This document shows, one piece after another, positions 54,797-64,000 of a stretch of DNA of 64,000 nucleotides. Both the position numbers and the translations under genes were made by a program. Numbering within the stretch: position 1 is the first letter of the stretch; each line of letters opens with the position of its first letter. This stretch comes from Cloeon dipterum (lineage: Eukaryota; Arthropoda; Insecta; Ephemeroptera; Baetidae). The stretch spans positions 4,330,501-4,394,500 of the forward strand of contig NC_088787.1 in the NCBI RefSeq assembly GCF_949628265.1, read 5' to 3'. A model generated the notes under the pieces. It made no database searches, had not been told where the DNA came from, and was given only the letters and a program-made list of their open reading frames with translations.

Positions 54797-57302
54797 GAGC
54801 CACCCGATTTTTGTCGGCAGTTGGCCAAACCGGCTTTTAGCCGCCTAATATTGGCACCTGCTGGCTCGAGTCATTCACAAAAATCACGTTTCTGATTTCA
54901 TTTTTTACTTGCAATTTTTCCCAAAAATATTTTTAATGGGGAAAATATGTTTCACGAATTTGGTATAATTATGGACATTATGGACGGCTGTCGCGCGGGC
55001 GCCGTTTCGCGACCTCCTGCGTCGAGCGGCGACCCTCGCAACCACCCGCAACCCCTCGGGAGTTGTTCACCCGCATGCTGGAATGCTCGCGAAGGTAATT
55101 GACGCCGCACCGTAGCGTCGCGTGACGCGCACGCAGCGCCCGAAGTGGCGTCCGCGCGTCGCATCAGAGCGGCACTATTTACGAGCCCTGTGCCACGGTC
55201 GCGCGGACGCACTTTCACGACCTCGTGGGTCGAGCGCTGACCCTCGCATCCCCCCACCACCCCATGGGGGTGGTTGACCCGCGTACCCGGATGATCGCAG
55301 AAGCAATCGGCGCCGTACCGTAGCGTCGTGTGACACGCACGCGGTGCCCGAAGTGGCGTGAGCACGATGCATCGGTGCGGCACTTGGCCGCAGCGAGCCA
55401 CAACTGCCACTTTTGCCGAGAGCCTCGTGGTTGCCGCATACGCCGGAGTTGCCGCCAGCCGGCGTTTCCGACGTGTGCGAACGCCCCCGCCGACTTGGCG
55501 GGAGCCCCCGACCCCGAATTGCCCTTAAATTGCCCCTAAAATCAGCACGGGCGTAAATTGATTTACAAAAATACATCGTGGCTTCGAAATTTAATTGTAA
55601 AAAGGCCTAATAATTATTCGCCTGCATGATTTCATTATTTTAGCAGAAAGATATTAAGGAACGGGACCCGACTGCGAGATTTAAAAACATATTACCATTT
55701 GAGTTGTTTGTGCGGCGAGAGAGCAGCACACGTAGCGAGCGAGCGAGGGTGAAAACACGACTGCGAGGCTGCCTTGCTGCTCTGGGAGAATCAGGGGGCC
55801 TCTCTATTCAGTGCGCATGCTGAGTAAAAGGTTGACACCTGTGAAATCTTCCCTCCTTATTCACGGCGACGCTTCCCCCAATTAAATCCTCCTTCACTGC
55901 ATTCCAGCGTATTTTTCGAGATTCCTCGATGCTGCGGCAAAAGGAACAACAAAGACCCTTTTCACACAATGCGACTGACCCTTGGCTGGGCCGCCTCTCC
56001 AGCTGCGCGGAAAAAGGTGGCTCGCCTTTTCTTCCCTTGCTTCACGCATTTACGCGGCCATAAATGTCTCTAAATATATATTTATGCCGCTTGCTAAACC
56101 TCGATTTAATTTATTCCTCTGCCGCGTTCGCCCCAATTTTTTCCTCTTTTGTGATTTCTCGATTATTTTCAGCGCAACGGCACATGCCGATTTTTTCCCT
56201 TCATAATTTGCACACAAGCAATTGATATGAACTTTTCTGTTAAAGCTACTGTAGAGGGACAAAAATTTTGTCGGCTGCATTAACTTCCTGTTTTTCTTCA
56301 CAATTTTTTTCTAAAAATATTGTCGAAAAAATAGGTTAGATATAATAGAATAATTATGAATTGGTCGCGAGAATAATAATCAAAACGCCAGCCTCTGAAT
56401 GAGCGCATTACAAAGCGATTAGAGTACCAAAAGGTGTTTAAACCTGAGCTCATTTGCATTTAATTTAATCAGGTTTAAAATTTTTATGAGGCGAAATAGC
56501 TGTTATTAATATTTTTTACTAAAATTTGGTGAAATACTGAATATTTATTCTATTAAATGTGTGTGAGTTAAGCTTCACTCTCACACGCAGTGGTGAGTGA
56601 AAACTGAACACTCCTCCGCATAAAATTATAAGTATTATGCTAAAATTTTAGACATAAAAATCTTTTTTATCTGTTTCGTAAGCTATATTCGGCAGAAATG
56701 TGGTTCTTCTGGACGAAAAATGCGTTCAGTGAGACTTTCCTCCAAAGCAACCGATTGTAATATATATTTGCCTATATTTCGCCCAGCTATGTGTTTCAGC
56801 TTCAACTCGAGATTAGATTTAAAATTGAATTATCTTCTCAAAAGCAATATTTTTTTTTTAATCCGATAAATAGAGTTTTTGCTGCTTGCATTCCTTCCTC
56901 TTGGTTCTCCTTGCACAATAAACAATCTCATTCAACCGCGCACCGATGCATCGTGCGCACGCCATTTCTGGCGCCGCGTGCGCGTCACGCGACGCTACGG
57001 TGCGGCGTCAATTACCTTCGCAAGCATTCCAGTACGCGGGTAAACAACTCCCGAGGGATTGCGGGTGGTTGCGAGGGTCGCCGCTCGACGCAGGAGGTCG
57101 CGAAACGGCGCCCGCGCGACTGCCGTCCATATGACCAAATTCGTGAGACATATTTTCCCCATTAAAAATATTTTTTGGGAAAAATTGCAAGTAAAAAATG
57201 AAATCAGAAACGTGATTTTTGTGAATGACTCGAGCCAGCAGGTGCCAATATTAGGCGGCTAAAAGCCGGTTTGGCCAACTGCCGACAAAAATCGGGTGGC
57301 TC
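54797..57302. mobile_element. 2.5-kb TIR element with ~360-bp GC-rich inverted arms
   Basis: The left arm 54797-55160 and right arm 56940-57302 are inverted and nearly identical, starting GAGCCACCCGATTTTTGTCG. The arm's inner, CpG-rich unit (about 54,980-55,165) is repeated directly with divergence at 55,190-55,385. The interior (55,400-56,940) is unique-looking DNA with no transposase. No clear target duplication was seen. The open frames in the arms are compositional artefacts. Confidence 0.75.
55400..56940. other. Interior of the 2.5-kb TIR element
   Basis: Mixed GC-rich (55,400-56,100) and AT-rich DNA. A GAGAGAGCAGCACACGTAGC segment and pyrimidine-rich stretches give it a promoter-like look, but no splice-compatible coding exon could be supported. 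Confidence 0.35.
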
Positions 57303-57309
57303 AGACCTC

Positions 57310-58446
57310 TACACCGGTCTGGAATCCACATTTCAGTACTTAAAAACGCTGATTATTTCAAGCGTTCGCGTGCCCCTGTCCGGACTCATGGAATTGCCCA
57401 GATACGTTTGGTGCGAGGTTTAACTAAAATCACGGAAATAGAGGTAAAAGTTTCTTTCCTGCTGCTATTAGTATTAACGACTCAAATCAATATAACTTCC
57501 TTTCAGTTTTGGTCCCATTTACTGGAGGATGTTGAAAGAATGGACGAGTTTCCGCATTTTCCGGAAGTGAAATTAGCCGATCTTTATTGTTCAGGTGCAT
57601 CGGCTCACGGTCTAAGATGTTTTTTGAAGAGAAATGGACAGACTCTGCAAAAGTTGACCCTTGAAGGTATCGACGCCAAGGAGAACTTGACCTTTGCTGA
57701 AGTTTTCAGCTCATGCCCTAATCTGGAGTCGTTGAGAATACGTAATTCCAGTTTGTATGGAAACAACGCACCTGTTGAAGCGATGCGCCGATTGAAACAA
57801 TTTGAATGGCGAGGTTTAAATTGGTAAGCAAAATTATACATTTTCACAAACCTTCCTTCACCTTTTTTTTATAATTTTCGAACATTTTCAGTTTTTAATT
57901 TCATAAGGATAAAATAGGGTTTCATTAAGTGAGTAATTAAAATGATCAAAAGAAAGATTTTTTTTAATTGAAGCTCTCTCTATACCCGAAAGGTGAAAAA
58001 TTGAATCTGCCGTACGTAGATTCTATTATTAAAGGGCAGTTGAAACAATTGGTAGCTCCCAATCTAAAAATATACAATTTTTCGTTGTTAAGACCGCATT
58101 TAATTTTTAATCATTGCAGCTCACTTTCTGATCCAGTCGCTTTTTCGAGCATTTTGTCAGCACCGCTCCTGGAAGATGTCTACATTTACCTGCCAAACAT
58201 CGACCTCAGCGACAACGCAACCGTCATTGATTGGGTTAAGAGACGCGAAACCTTGCGGAAGCTCAAGAAATTTGAGGTGGTGTACCAGCGACTGAACGCC
58301 AATGATGCAATAGATCGTCCAATTCGCGTTTTCAAGAAGTAAGAAATTATATTTTTGCAATACATCATTAAAATATTTTCATATTAAAAAATTATTTCAG
58401 TGCATCCGGCATTTGGACTGAAACAAACATAACTTGGAGGATTTAA
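57310..58446 (+). pseudogene. 5'-truncated leucine-rich-repeat/F-box-like gene
   Basis: Readable exons are 57507-57823 (FWSHLLEDVERMDEF, then LQKLTLEGIDAKENLTF and CPNLESLRIRNSSL), about 57974-58338 (LSLYPKGEKLNLPY, LLEDVYIYLPNIDL, LRKLKKFEVV) and 58401-58446 (ending TWRI, stop). A likely upstream exon (ESTFQYLKTLIISSVRVPLS) lies at 57,315-57,416. Leucine spacing and the CPNLESL motif fit the LRR part of insect F-box-like proteins. No F-box or start is present. The 57823/57974 junction does not keep phase by simple GT-AG joining, and the 2.5-kb TIR element abuts the 5' edge. A decayed or partial gene is most likely; an uncharted exon border could still rescue it. Confidence 0.55.
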
Positions 58447-60125
58447 AAACTTTCATCCCTTTCCTATGGTGCTTTCAATGAATTTCAGAACGTGATTTGC
58501 ATATAATCACCTGATTTTAGTTTCTTATACTGCAGATATTGATATGTAAAAAGCTTTGTGTCTTGCATAATAAATAAAAAATCAATAAATTTATCCTTTT
58601 ATTAGGGGTGTTAATTATTTTATGAAGTCTTCCATATGAAAATAATTAATTACAATCGAGATTTAGATTTTTTAAATGGCGAGATCAGAGAAGCAGACTA
58701 GTTGCCGGTTGCCGCAGTCAAGTGACGAGTGTATGGGAGGATAGCAGGAGAGTAAATAGAGTGGGCAGCACGGTGGGAAGAAGAGTTTTGTCTTTTGCGT
58801 TGGCGGGTGTTTGGGGCTGGCCAGCAGCTGCCAAGGCGACTTAATAATAAGGGAAGGGAAAGCGGGCCACCCTGCGCGCTGCTGGAGCGGCGGCTCATTG
58901 TCAGCTGGGCTTTTGTGACGGATTTTTATTGTCATTCTGCTGCTCGCTTTTTCGGATAACGAAAAACACTCTCGAAAGCGAGATGTATTAATGCCAGAAA
59001 AAAGGGTGAGAGAGAGCGTGGGAGAGTAATAGTGTTAGAACCGCACAGAGAAAAAGAGCAAGGATTTCACCATTTGTGGCTAACAAATGCTATTTTATTT
59101 AATTCAGTTAAATCTTCTATAAAAAAATGAGTTTTGTTAAGCATTAAAAAGATTAAGAGTAAAAATAAAAATCGGAAAGAGAAATCGAGTCACCCTCTGT
59201 GCGCTGCTGGTGAGGCGGCTCTGCTGAGGGTCTCTCGCATTGTGTAAAAAAGGTTATTGTTGTTGCGCTGCACGCGCTGGGAAATCACAAATAATTCTCT
59301 GGAATGCAACTGAGGCGCAGTAAAATAGGATAATAAAAGAGCAGGCAATCGCGGCAGAGCAGCGAATTCTCTATTTTTTTTAAGCAGTTAGCTGGGAGAC
59401 CTGAATGCCAGCTGTTTCTATTTATTTAGGTCTATTTATTTATTTAAGAAAGTAAAGCGGAATTTGGTCCTTTATTTCTGGTTTTTAGCGGTAATGGACA
59501 GGACAGGGATTGTATTAAAAAAAAAATTGTTTTCTTTTAAAAATGATAATAATAATTCTCGCCACAGCAAAAAAAGCTTGCTGAAAATTGTAGAATGGTT
59601 TTAATATAGTTTTCAAGAAATTCCAATACAAAAATTAGAAAAAATGACATTTTTCGATATTTTAAGTTAATTGCATCTCCAAAATAATTTTGCAACGGTA
59701 ATCGCTGGCGCGGCTCGCAAAAACTGGCGGCTGCCTCCAAAAAAACGGCGCGGATCGGCTTGGCGCGGCTCGCTCAGACCTCTAGGCAGACGATGTATTT
59801 ATTTCGTTGCTGAAGTTCGATCCAGGGTTGTCAATCCCCGGCCTCTTACAGAAATGACATTATACTGTTCTATTTTCAGTATTTTGTAAAGATCAAGGAT
59901 CTGAATTTATTTTTTTTCGTATCCTTTTCCCAAAATATTTTGAAATTTTTTTATTCGAAGGAAAAAGCTCGCGTTTGAACCAAAAGGAATCTGGCAACCA
60001 TAACGCTCGTCGTGCGCACTGGCAGAGCAGCTGCTTGAGAAACAGGCAAGCGAGCAGCAGCGCTCACTCTCTCGTCCGATCGTTTCCTGTGCTACACGTC
60101 TGGCTTTTTTCTCTCCTGCTCTTCC
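58447..60125. other. Non-coding stretch with repeated promoter-like segments
   Basis: The stretches 58,680-58,990 and 58,990-59,310 both carry CACCCTGCGCGCTGCTGG-type and GCGCTGCTGGTGAGGCGGCT-type segments with GAGAG-rich tracts, as do 60,940-61,010 and 63,400-63,660 in part. They resemble duplicated 5' regulatory regions. No coding exon seen. Confidence 0.35.
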
Positions 60126-60142
60126 AGAAACCACCGAAAATG
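60126..60142 (+). other. Possible initiator exon ending ATG before a splice donor
   Basis: A pyrimidine-rich stretch and CCACCGAAAATG are followed at once by GTAAAT. A first coding exon consisting only of ATG is common in ribosomal-protein-type genes. No second exon was identified within reach, so this may be a relic. Confidence 0.25.
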
Positions 60143-63100
60143 GTAAATCTCGTTCCTTTTCCTTTGCTCCCTAATTCCTGTCGCTATATGCACGCTTTAT
60201 TCCTCTCAAATATTCAGAATTGTTTCTAATTTGGGCCAAAATGCGAGGATTTTCTGTTAATGATTTGAAATGAAAATTTCCACGAGTAGAGCTTTTTATT
60301 GTTATCGCACTCAGAGGCACGACGCCGGTCCTGAGGCCAATTTAGAGGATATTCCCGCCCTAAAAACAGAAAAAATTAATTTATTTCCATTTTTTGGGTC
60401 CACCAAACAAAAATGGTTTTTTTATTTTACAAATTTGACCTCTCTCTTCGGATAGGACGTTTTCTTCTTAATGCTGACCAACCCTGCCAGCCTTATTCAG
60501 GGTACCCCACCCTGAGATCGATCCCTTTGCCAATTTTTGCGATTTTCTGACGCCGCCGCCGCATTTAGTACTTTGCCGACTAAGTGTGGTTGCCATTAAC
60601 TGGGGGCGGCCACTGCAGTGATTTCATATTTTACGCTTCAATACTATTTATTGCTATTCGCCGTGCGCCGCGGCAACGTTTATTTAAAAAGTCGCCCGTT
60701 TCTTCTCAAAACCGACCGCACAGATGTTCCTTGATAAACAAGCAGCCAGGCAAAAAGGGCGGAAATCTCGCTCTTTGGCGCAGGCAACAAAATATTATCG
60801 CAGGTGCGCTCTCACGAGTAAACAACGCTGCCCTGGGCACAAAAGGCCGATCGCCGCTGGGCGCCAAAAAGAATTCTCCCTTGCCTGTGACAATATCTAT
60901 TATATGGGGAGATAATTCGAGCCTGCACCTTTTATTCCGCGCCGCTGCGGAGACGCGGCTCTGCGGAGGGTCAGGCGCATTGCGTGAAGGCCCTTTGTTG
61001 TTTCTCTTTTGTGAAATCACAAAAAATGCAATTGAATGCAAGAAGAAACAGAGTGCAGTGCAGAGAAATAGAAATGACAAATTTTTTTTAAAAGCTTTTG
61101 GGGACACTGCCAGATTTGCTACGTGGCAACATTTATACTCGCACTCGCAATGCGCGCACGGAAAAAAGGGGCCTGGATTCTCCTTTAAAAGCAACGAGAC
61201 TCGCAGTCTTGCGTTATTCGCCCTCGCCCCGCTCGCTTCGTGAGTTTCTGTTCTCTCCCGCCGCACAAGCATCAAAAATGGCAACAACAGCTCTAGAACT
61301 CGCATTTAAGTTTCTTTCCTGAATATCTTTCTGCTAAAATTATCAAATCGTGACAGTGAATTTTTCAAGTAAAATTAACACTTCTATTTAAAAGTCGTGA
61401 TTGGCATGAAAGAATAATATGTGGGGTTGAGGCAGAGCGCCGTTTGGCGGCCCTCGGGCCCCGCGAGGCTCATTGACCGAGAATGAATTGTTCAACCTGG
61501 TTCGTAATTTCCTTTCTGTGTTTTTAATTTTATTTAGTGATTCCGCTCAACAATAAAATTCGGAAAAACATAATAAATCAAAACTGGTAGGTTTTTCCAA
61601 CTGTTTTTTCGCAAAAAAATCATGTGAAAAATAAAATTGGCAAACCCAGAACCAGTGGCTTTCATACTGATCTTGTAAAATCCGTTTCTGTTCTCTTGAA
61701 AAAATAGATTCATTTAAAAGGGAAAACAAATTAATAATTTTTAAAGCAAAATATATGTAAGAGATGAACATTTCTACATTTTGCAAAATTTTTGATCAAT
61801 TTGAGTATTTTATTATCCCTCATACCCTTAATGAGACACTTTTTCAGCTTCAAAACAATCAATCCATGTCGTCTCTGCCGCTGAAAACTGGAAAATAATT
61901 ACATAATAACACTTTCAAACAATTATTTCGTCTCTGCAATCGTTCAAATCACCTCAAAACTTGCCTACTTTTCGTACAATCGCAGCGTGCTGAAGGAAAG
62001 AAGGAACTGAATTGAAAGTGAAAGGCCATTTGATTGCGTAAAGAGAAGCAGTCACGTGATTGGCTGGGGATGAAAACTCCTCAACTAATCGAATCTTCAC
62101 CTATTTGCAAATACTTTAACAATTTTCAATTTTTGGCGCGAAAGGCTTTAAATGTTTGCTTGGCAGATCCACAGTTGTATTATTTTGAATAAATACTATT
62201 TTTTCGATATTTTTCCTAAACACACTTTTCAGGAATTTATTCTTTTGGTGCGAATCAAACTAAAATGCCAATGAGCAAAATTGTAATTTTAGCTTAAATT
62301 TAAAAAAAAAATGATTTTAACTGGAAATGAACAGTGTCCTCTTGATTTAATTTTTATTTCATCAATTTCATTATGAAAATCTGATTTATTCTTTTTTAAA
62401 CATTCCAAATGCGTGTTTTCATTTGGAATGCGTTAAGACCGATACAATTCTTCAAAATTTATTATTTTACTGAACCCACGCGAGCTCTAATCCTCTTACC
62501 CAACATCTGGCTCGATCCATTCCCTGCTTCTTTTCCTTCCTCTTTTATTCTCGCCCTCGCCATTCATTCAACGGACAACGACCTTTTATTTCCCTCGAAA
62601 CCGACCTTGCACCCCCTAGCCAGCAGATTGAATGAGCGTATTTGATGCTCAGTTTGTCTCGTAAATCTCTCTCTGAGCTGCGAAGACCGCACCCAGTTCA
62701 GCAGGCAAAAAAAGTAAATTAAATTGACTTCAGTTACATTTTAATGATAAATTTCAGTGATCAATTCGGGTTAAATTTACTCAGTGCCATTAAAATATCA
62801 TCTCTCCTGATTTGACAAAAATTAATCAATATGATGCCTGCGATTATTATTTGTAGTTTAATTTATTTTATTTTACGCCTCAATTATTTATGGCGGAAAC
62901 TATATCGCACCATTAATCAAATTTAAATATGAAATATTGAGAAAAGATAATTAAAAACCTTGTTTGTGCGTGAATTAAATTTTTTAAAAGGATTTAATTA
63001 ACTCATCTAAGCCGTCCAATGCATTTCGATGCCTCAAAAAGCAGTCAAAATCTGCATTCAAAGTAGTTTTTCTCGTCAATTATTATATGTATCATCACAA

Positions 63101-63390
63101 ATGCACGCAGCACTGCACGCGCGCATCGTGCGAGTGGTCTTCTGCTCCTGATTTTCTTCGTCGCTGGTTACAAAATTCTGTTCGGTGTTAAATTTTAAAT
63201 CGTAAGTTATTAGAAATTATGAAACGATTGTTAAAATTACGTAAAAGGCACTTTAATGGTCGTGCAGGCAGAGATAAAGAAGGGAAGATTCCACAATTTA
63301 TTGCGACAGAGGTTGAGCCAGCTGTAATGTTAACAAACCAACCAACCTTCTCACTCATAATGCGCACAGAAAAGATTGAGGCAGCCTCGC
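60143..63390. other. Long non-coding stretch, no gene supported
   Basis: AT-rich and GC-rich patches alternate. The stretch 61,210-61,285 resembles the first-exon region at 63,400-63,459 but has GC in place of GT after ATG. The stretch 61,565-61,660 resembles part of the MITE in gene B. Overlapping open frames of about 200 codons on both strands at 60,584-61,305 lack domains and look like chance. Confidence 0.35.
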
Positions 63391-63399
63391 AGTCGTGTT

Positions 63400-63459
63400 T
63401 AATTCCTCGCTCGCTCGCTCCGTGTTGTTCTCGCTCCCTCGGCACAAGCAGCAAAAATG
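63400..63459 (+). other. Candidate first exon (ATG directly before a splice donor)
   Basis: A pyrimidine-rich leader (CTCGCTCGCTCCGTG, then TTGTTCTCGCTCCCTCGG) leads to CACAAGCAGCAAAAATG with the ATG at 63457-63459, followed by GTAAGA. This is the usual layout of a terminal-oligopyrimidine, ribosomal-protein-type gene whose body would lie beyond 64,000. No downstream exon is visible in the window. Confidence 0.3.
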
Positions 63460-63689
63460 GTAAGAATAGTTTTAAACCGGCATTTGAGTCCTTTTTACTT
63501 GAATTATTGCTAAAAATATCGAACCCGTCCGGGCAAATAATTTGTAGTACTTAATGCAAGAAGGGAAACGAGTGCGGGAGGATAGGAGAGAATAATTAAC
63601 AAATATAGAGTGCTGAGCATCGCAGAGGGAAGAAATATTTTGCCTTTTGCGAGTGTTTGAGCACGCCAATAGATTACACTTTATCTGGC

Positions 63690-63975
63690 AACTGTTTGAG
63701 ACCAAGTACGGCCCGATCCCATCAAAATTCGAAATACGGGTTCACTTTGAACATTAAAAAACGTGATTTTTGAACTTTCCCCGTAAGTATGACATGGGAC
63801 AATTTTTTCGAAACACGGACCCCAAATGGAAAACCATTTGCTGCACCCAACGCTGATGGCCAACACGGGTCTCCGAACCGATTTTCCGATTTTTCGAGCA
63901 AATAGAAAAATTAAAATTCGATTTTTTCCGGTTTTTGAATTGGCCGGCGCGGCGGCTCCGCAGCCGACAATGGTT
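63690..63975. repeat. Dispersed repeat, inverted copy of 6885-7130
   Basis: The reverse complement reads GGCTGCGGAGCCGCCGCG, then CCCGTGTTGGCCATC, then CCATTTGGGGTC, parallel to the copy in the gene B intron. Confidence 0.45.
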
Positions 63976-64000
63976 TTATTTTCCGCAAATTTCGACCGCT

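Noticed and set aside
54952..55576. Arg/Ala-rich frames on the minus strand
   Set aside because: They follow the GC-rich repeat units of the TIR element on several frames at once; compositional artefact.
60584..61243. 219-codon plus-strand open frame overlapping a 199-codon minus-strand frame
   Set aside because: No recognisable domain, odd composition, both strands open together in a GC-rich patch; judged chance.
1..64000. tRNA, rRNA or spliceosomal RNA genes
   Set aside because: No segment with a convincing tRNA cloverleaf box pair or rRNA core was found by eye; a tRNA or covariance scan would be decisive.

Overview
This is animal nuclear DNA, almost certainly from an insect or close arthropod relative. 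The evidence is a tandem array of intron-containing yellow/major-royal-jelly-protein (MRJP) family genes, a family of multi-C2H2 zinc-finger genes with a ZAD-like N-terminal cysteine module (an arthropod-type architecture), a Ty3/gypsy LTR retrotransposon, and many AT-rich non-autonomous DNA repeats. The order cannot be fixed from sequence alone.

Left half (1-29,100): four complete yellow-family genes (called B, C, D, E) plus the promoter end of a fifth (A), all on the minus strand. All share one plan: a promoter block and short non-coding first exon, a 5'UTR intron carrying a conserved inverted-GATA block, a coding exon with signal peptide, a ~600-nt exon, a ~160-nt exon ending in a conserved splice donor, and a terminal exon. 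In gene E the terminal exon encodes a Ser/Thr-rich stalk and a transmembrane segment. In B, C and D the homologous exon lacks that block and reads only a seven-residue tail, so E looks membrane-anchored and the others secreted. An intact 4.9-kb Ty3/gypsy element with identical LTRs sits inside the last intron of D. A 3.4-kb TIR element sits upstream of the D promoter.

Middle (29,700-53,900): five genes or pseudogenes and one fragment of a ZAD-like/C2H2 zinc-finger family (Z1 minus, Z2 plus, Z3 minus, Z6 fragment plus, Z4 plus, Z5 minus). Exon lengths are nearly invariant (182, 104, about 1,235-1,250 nt). Z3, Z4 and Z5 are intact. Z1 carries a 2-bp frameshift. Z2 is split by a 4.87-kb TIR element and also has an early stop. 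The minus-strand members each have a TATA promoter-like block on the opposite strand about 100 bp beyond the stop codon, pointing back into the gene.

Right part (53,900-64,000): mostly repeat and non-coding sequence. It holds a 2.5-kb TIR element with ~360-bp near-identical GC-rich arms, a 5'-truncated leucine-rich-repeat-like gene (57.3-58.45 kb), and several promoter or first-exon-like segments in which an ATG is followed at once by a splice donor.

The two gene families are unrelated in function (secreted or membrane yellow proteins; presumed nuclear DNA-binding proteins). What unites the window is tandem and inverted gene duplication with heavy transposon traffic. The most unusual objects are two TIR elements with CACGTG-type subterminal repeats that each carry what looks like a spliced transcription unit.
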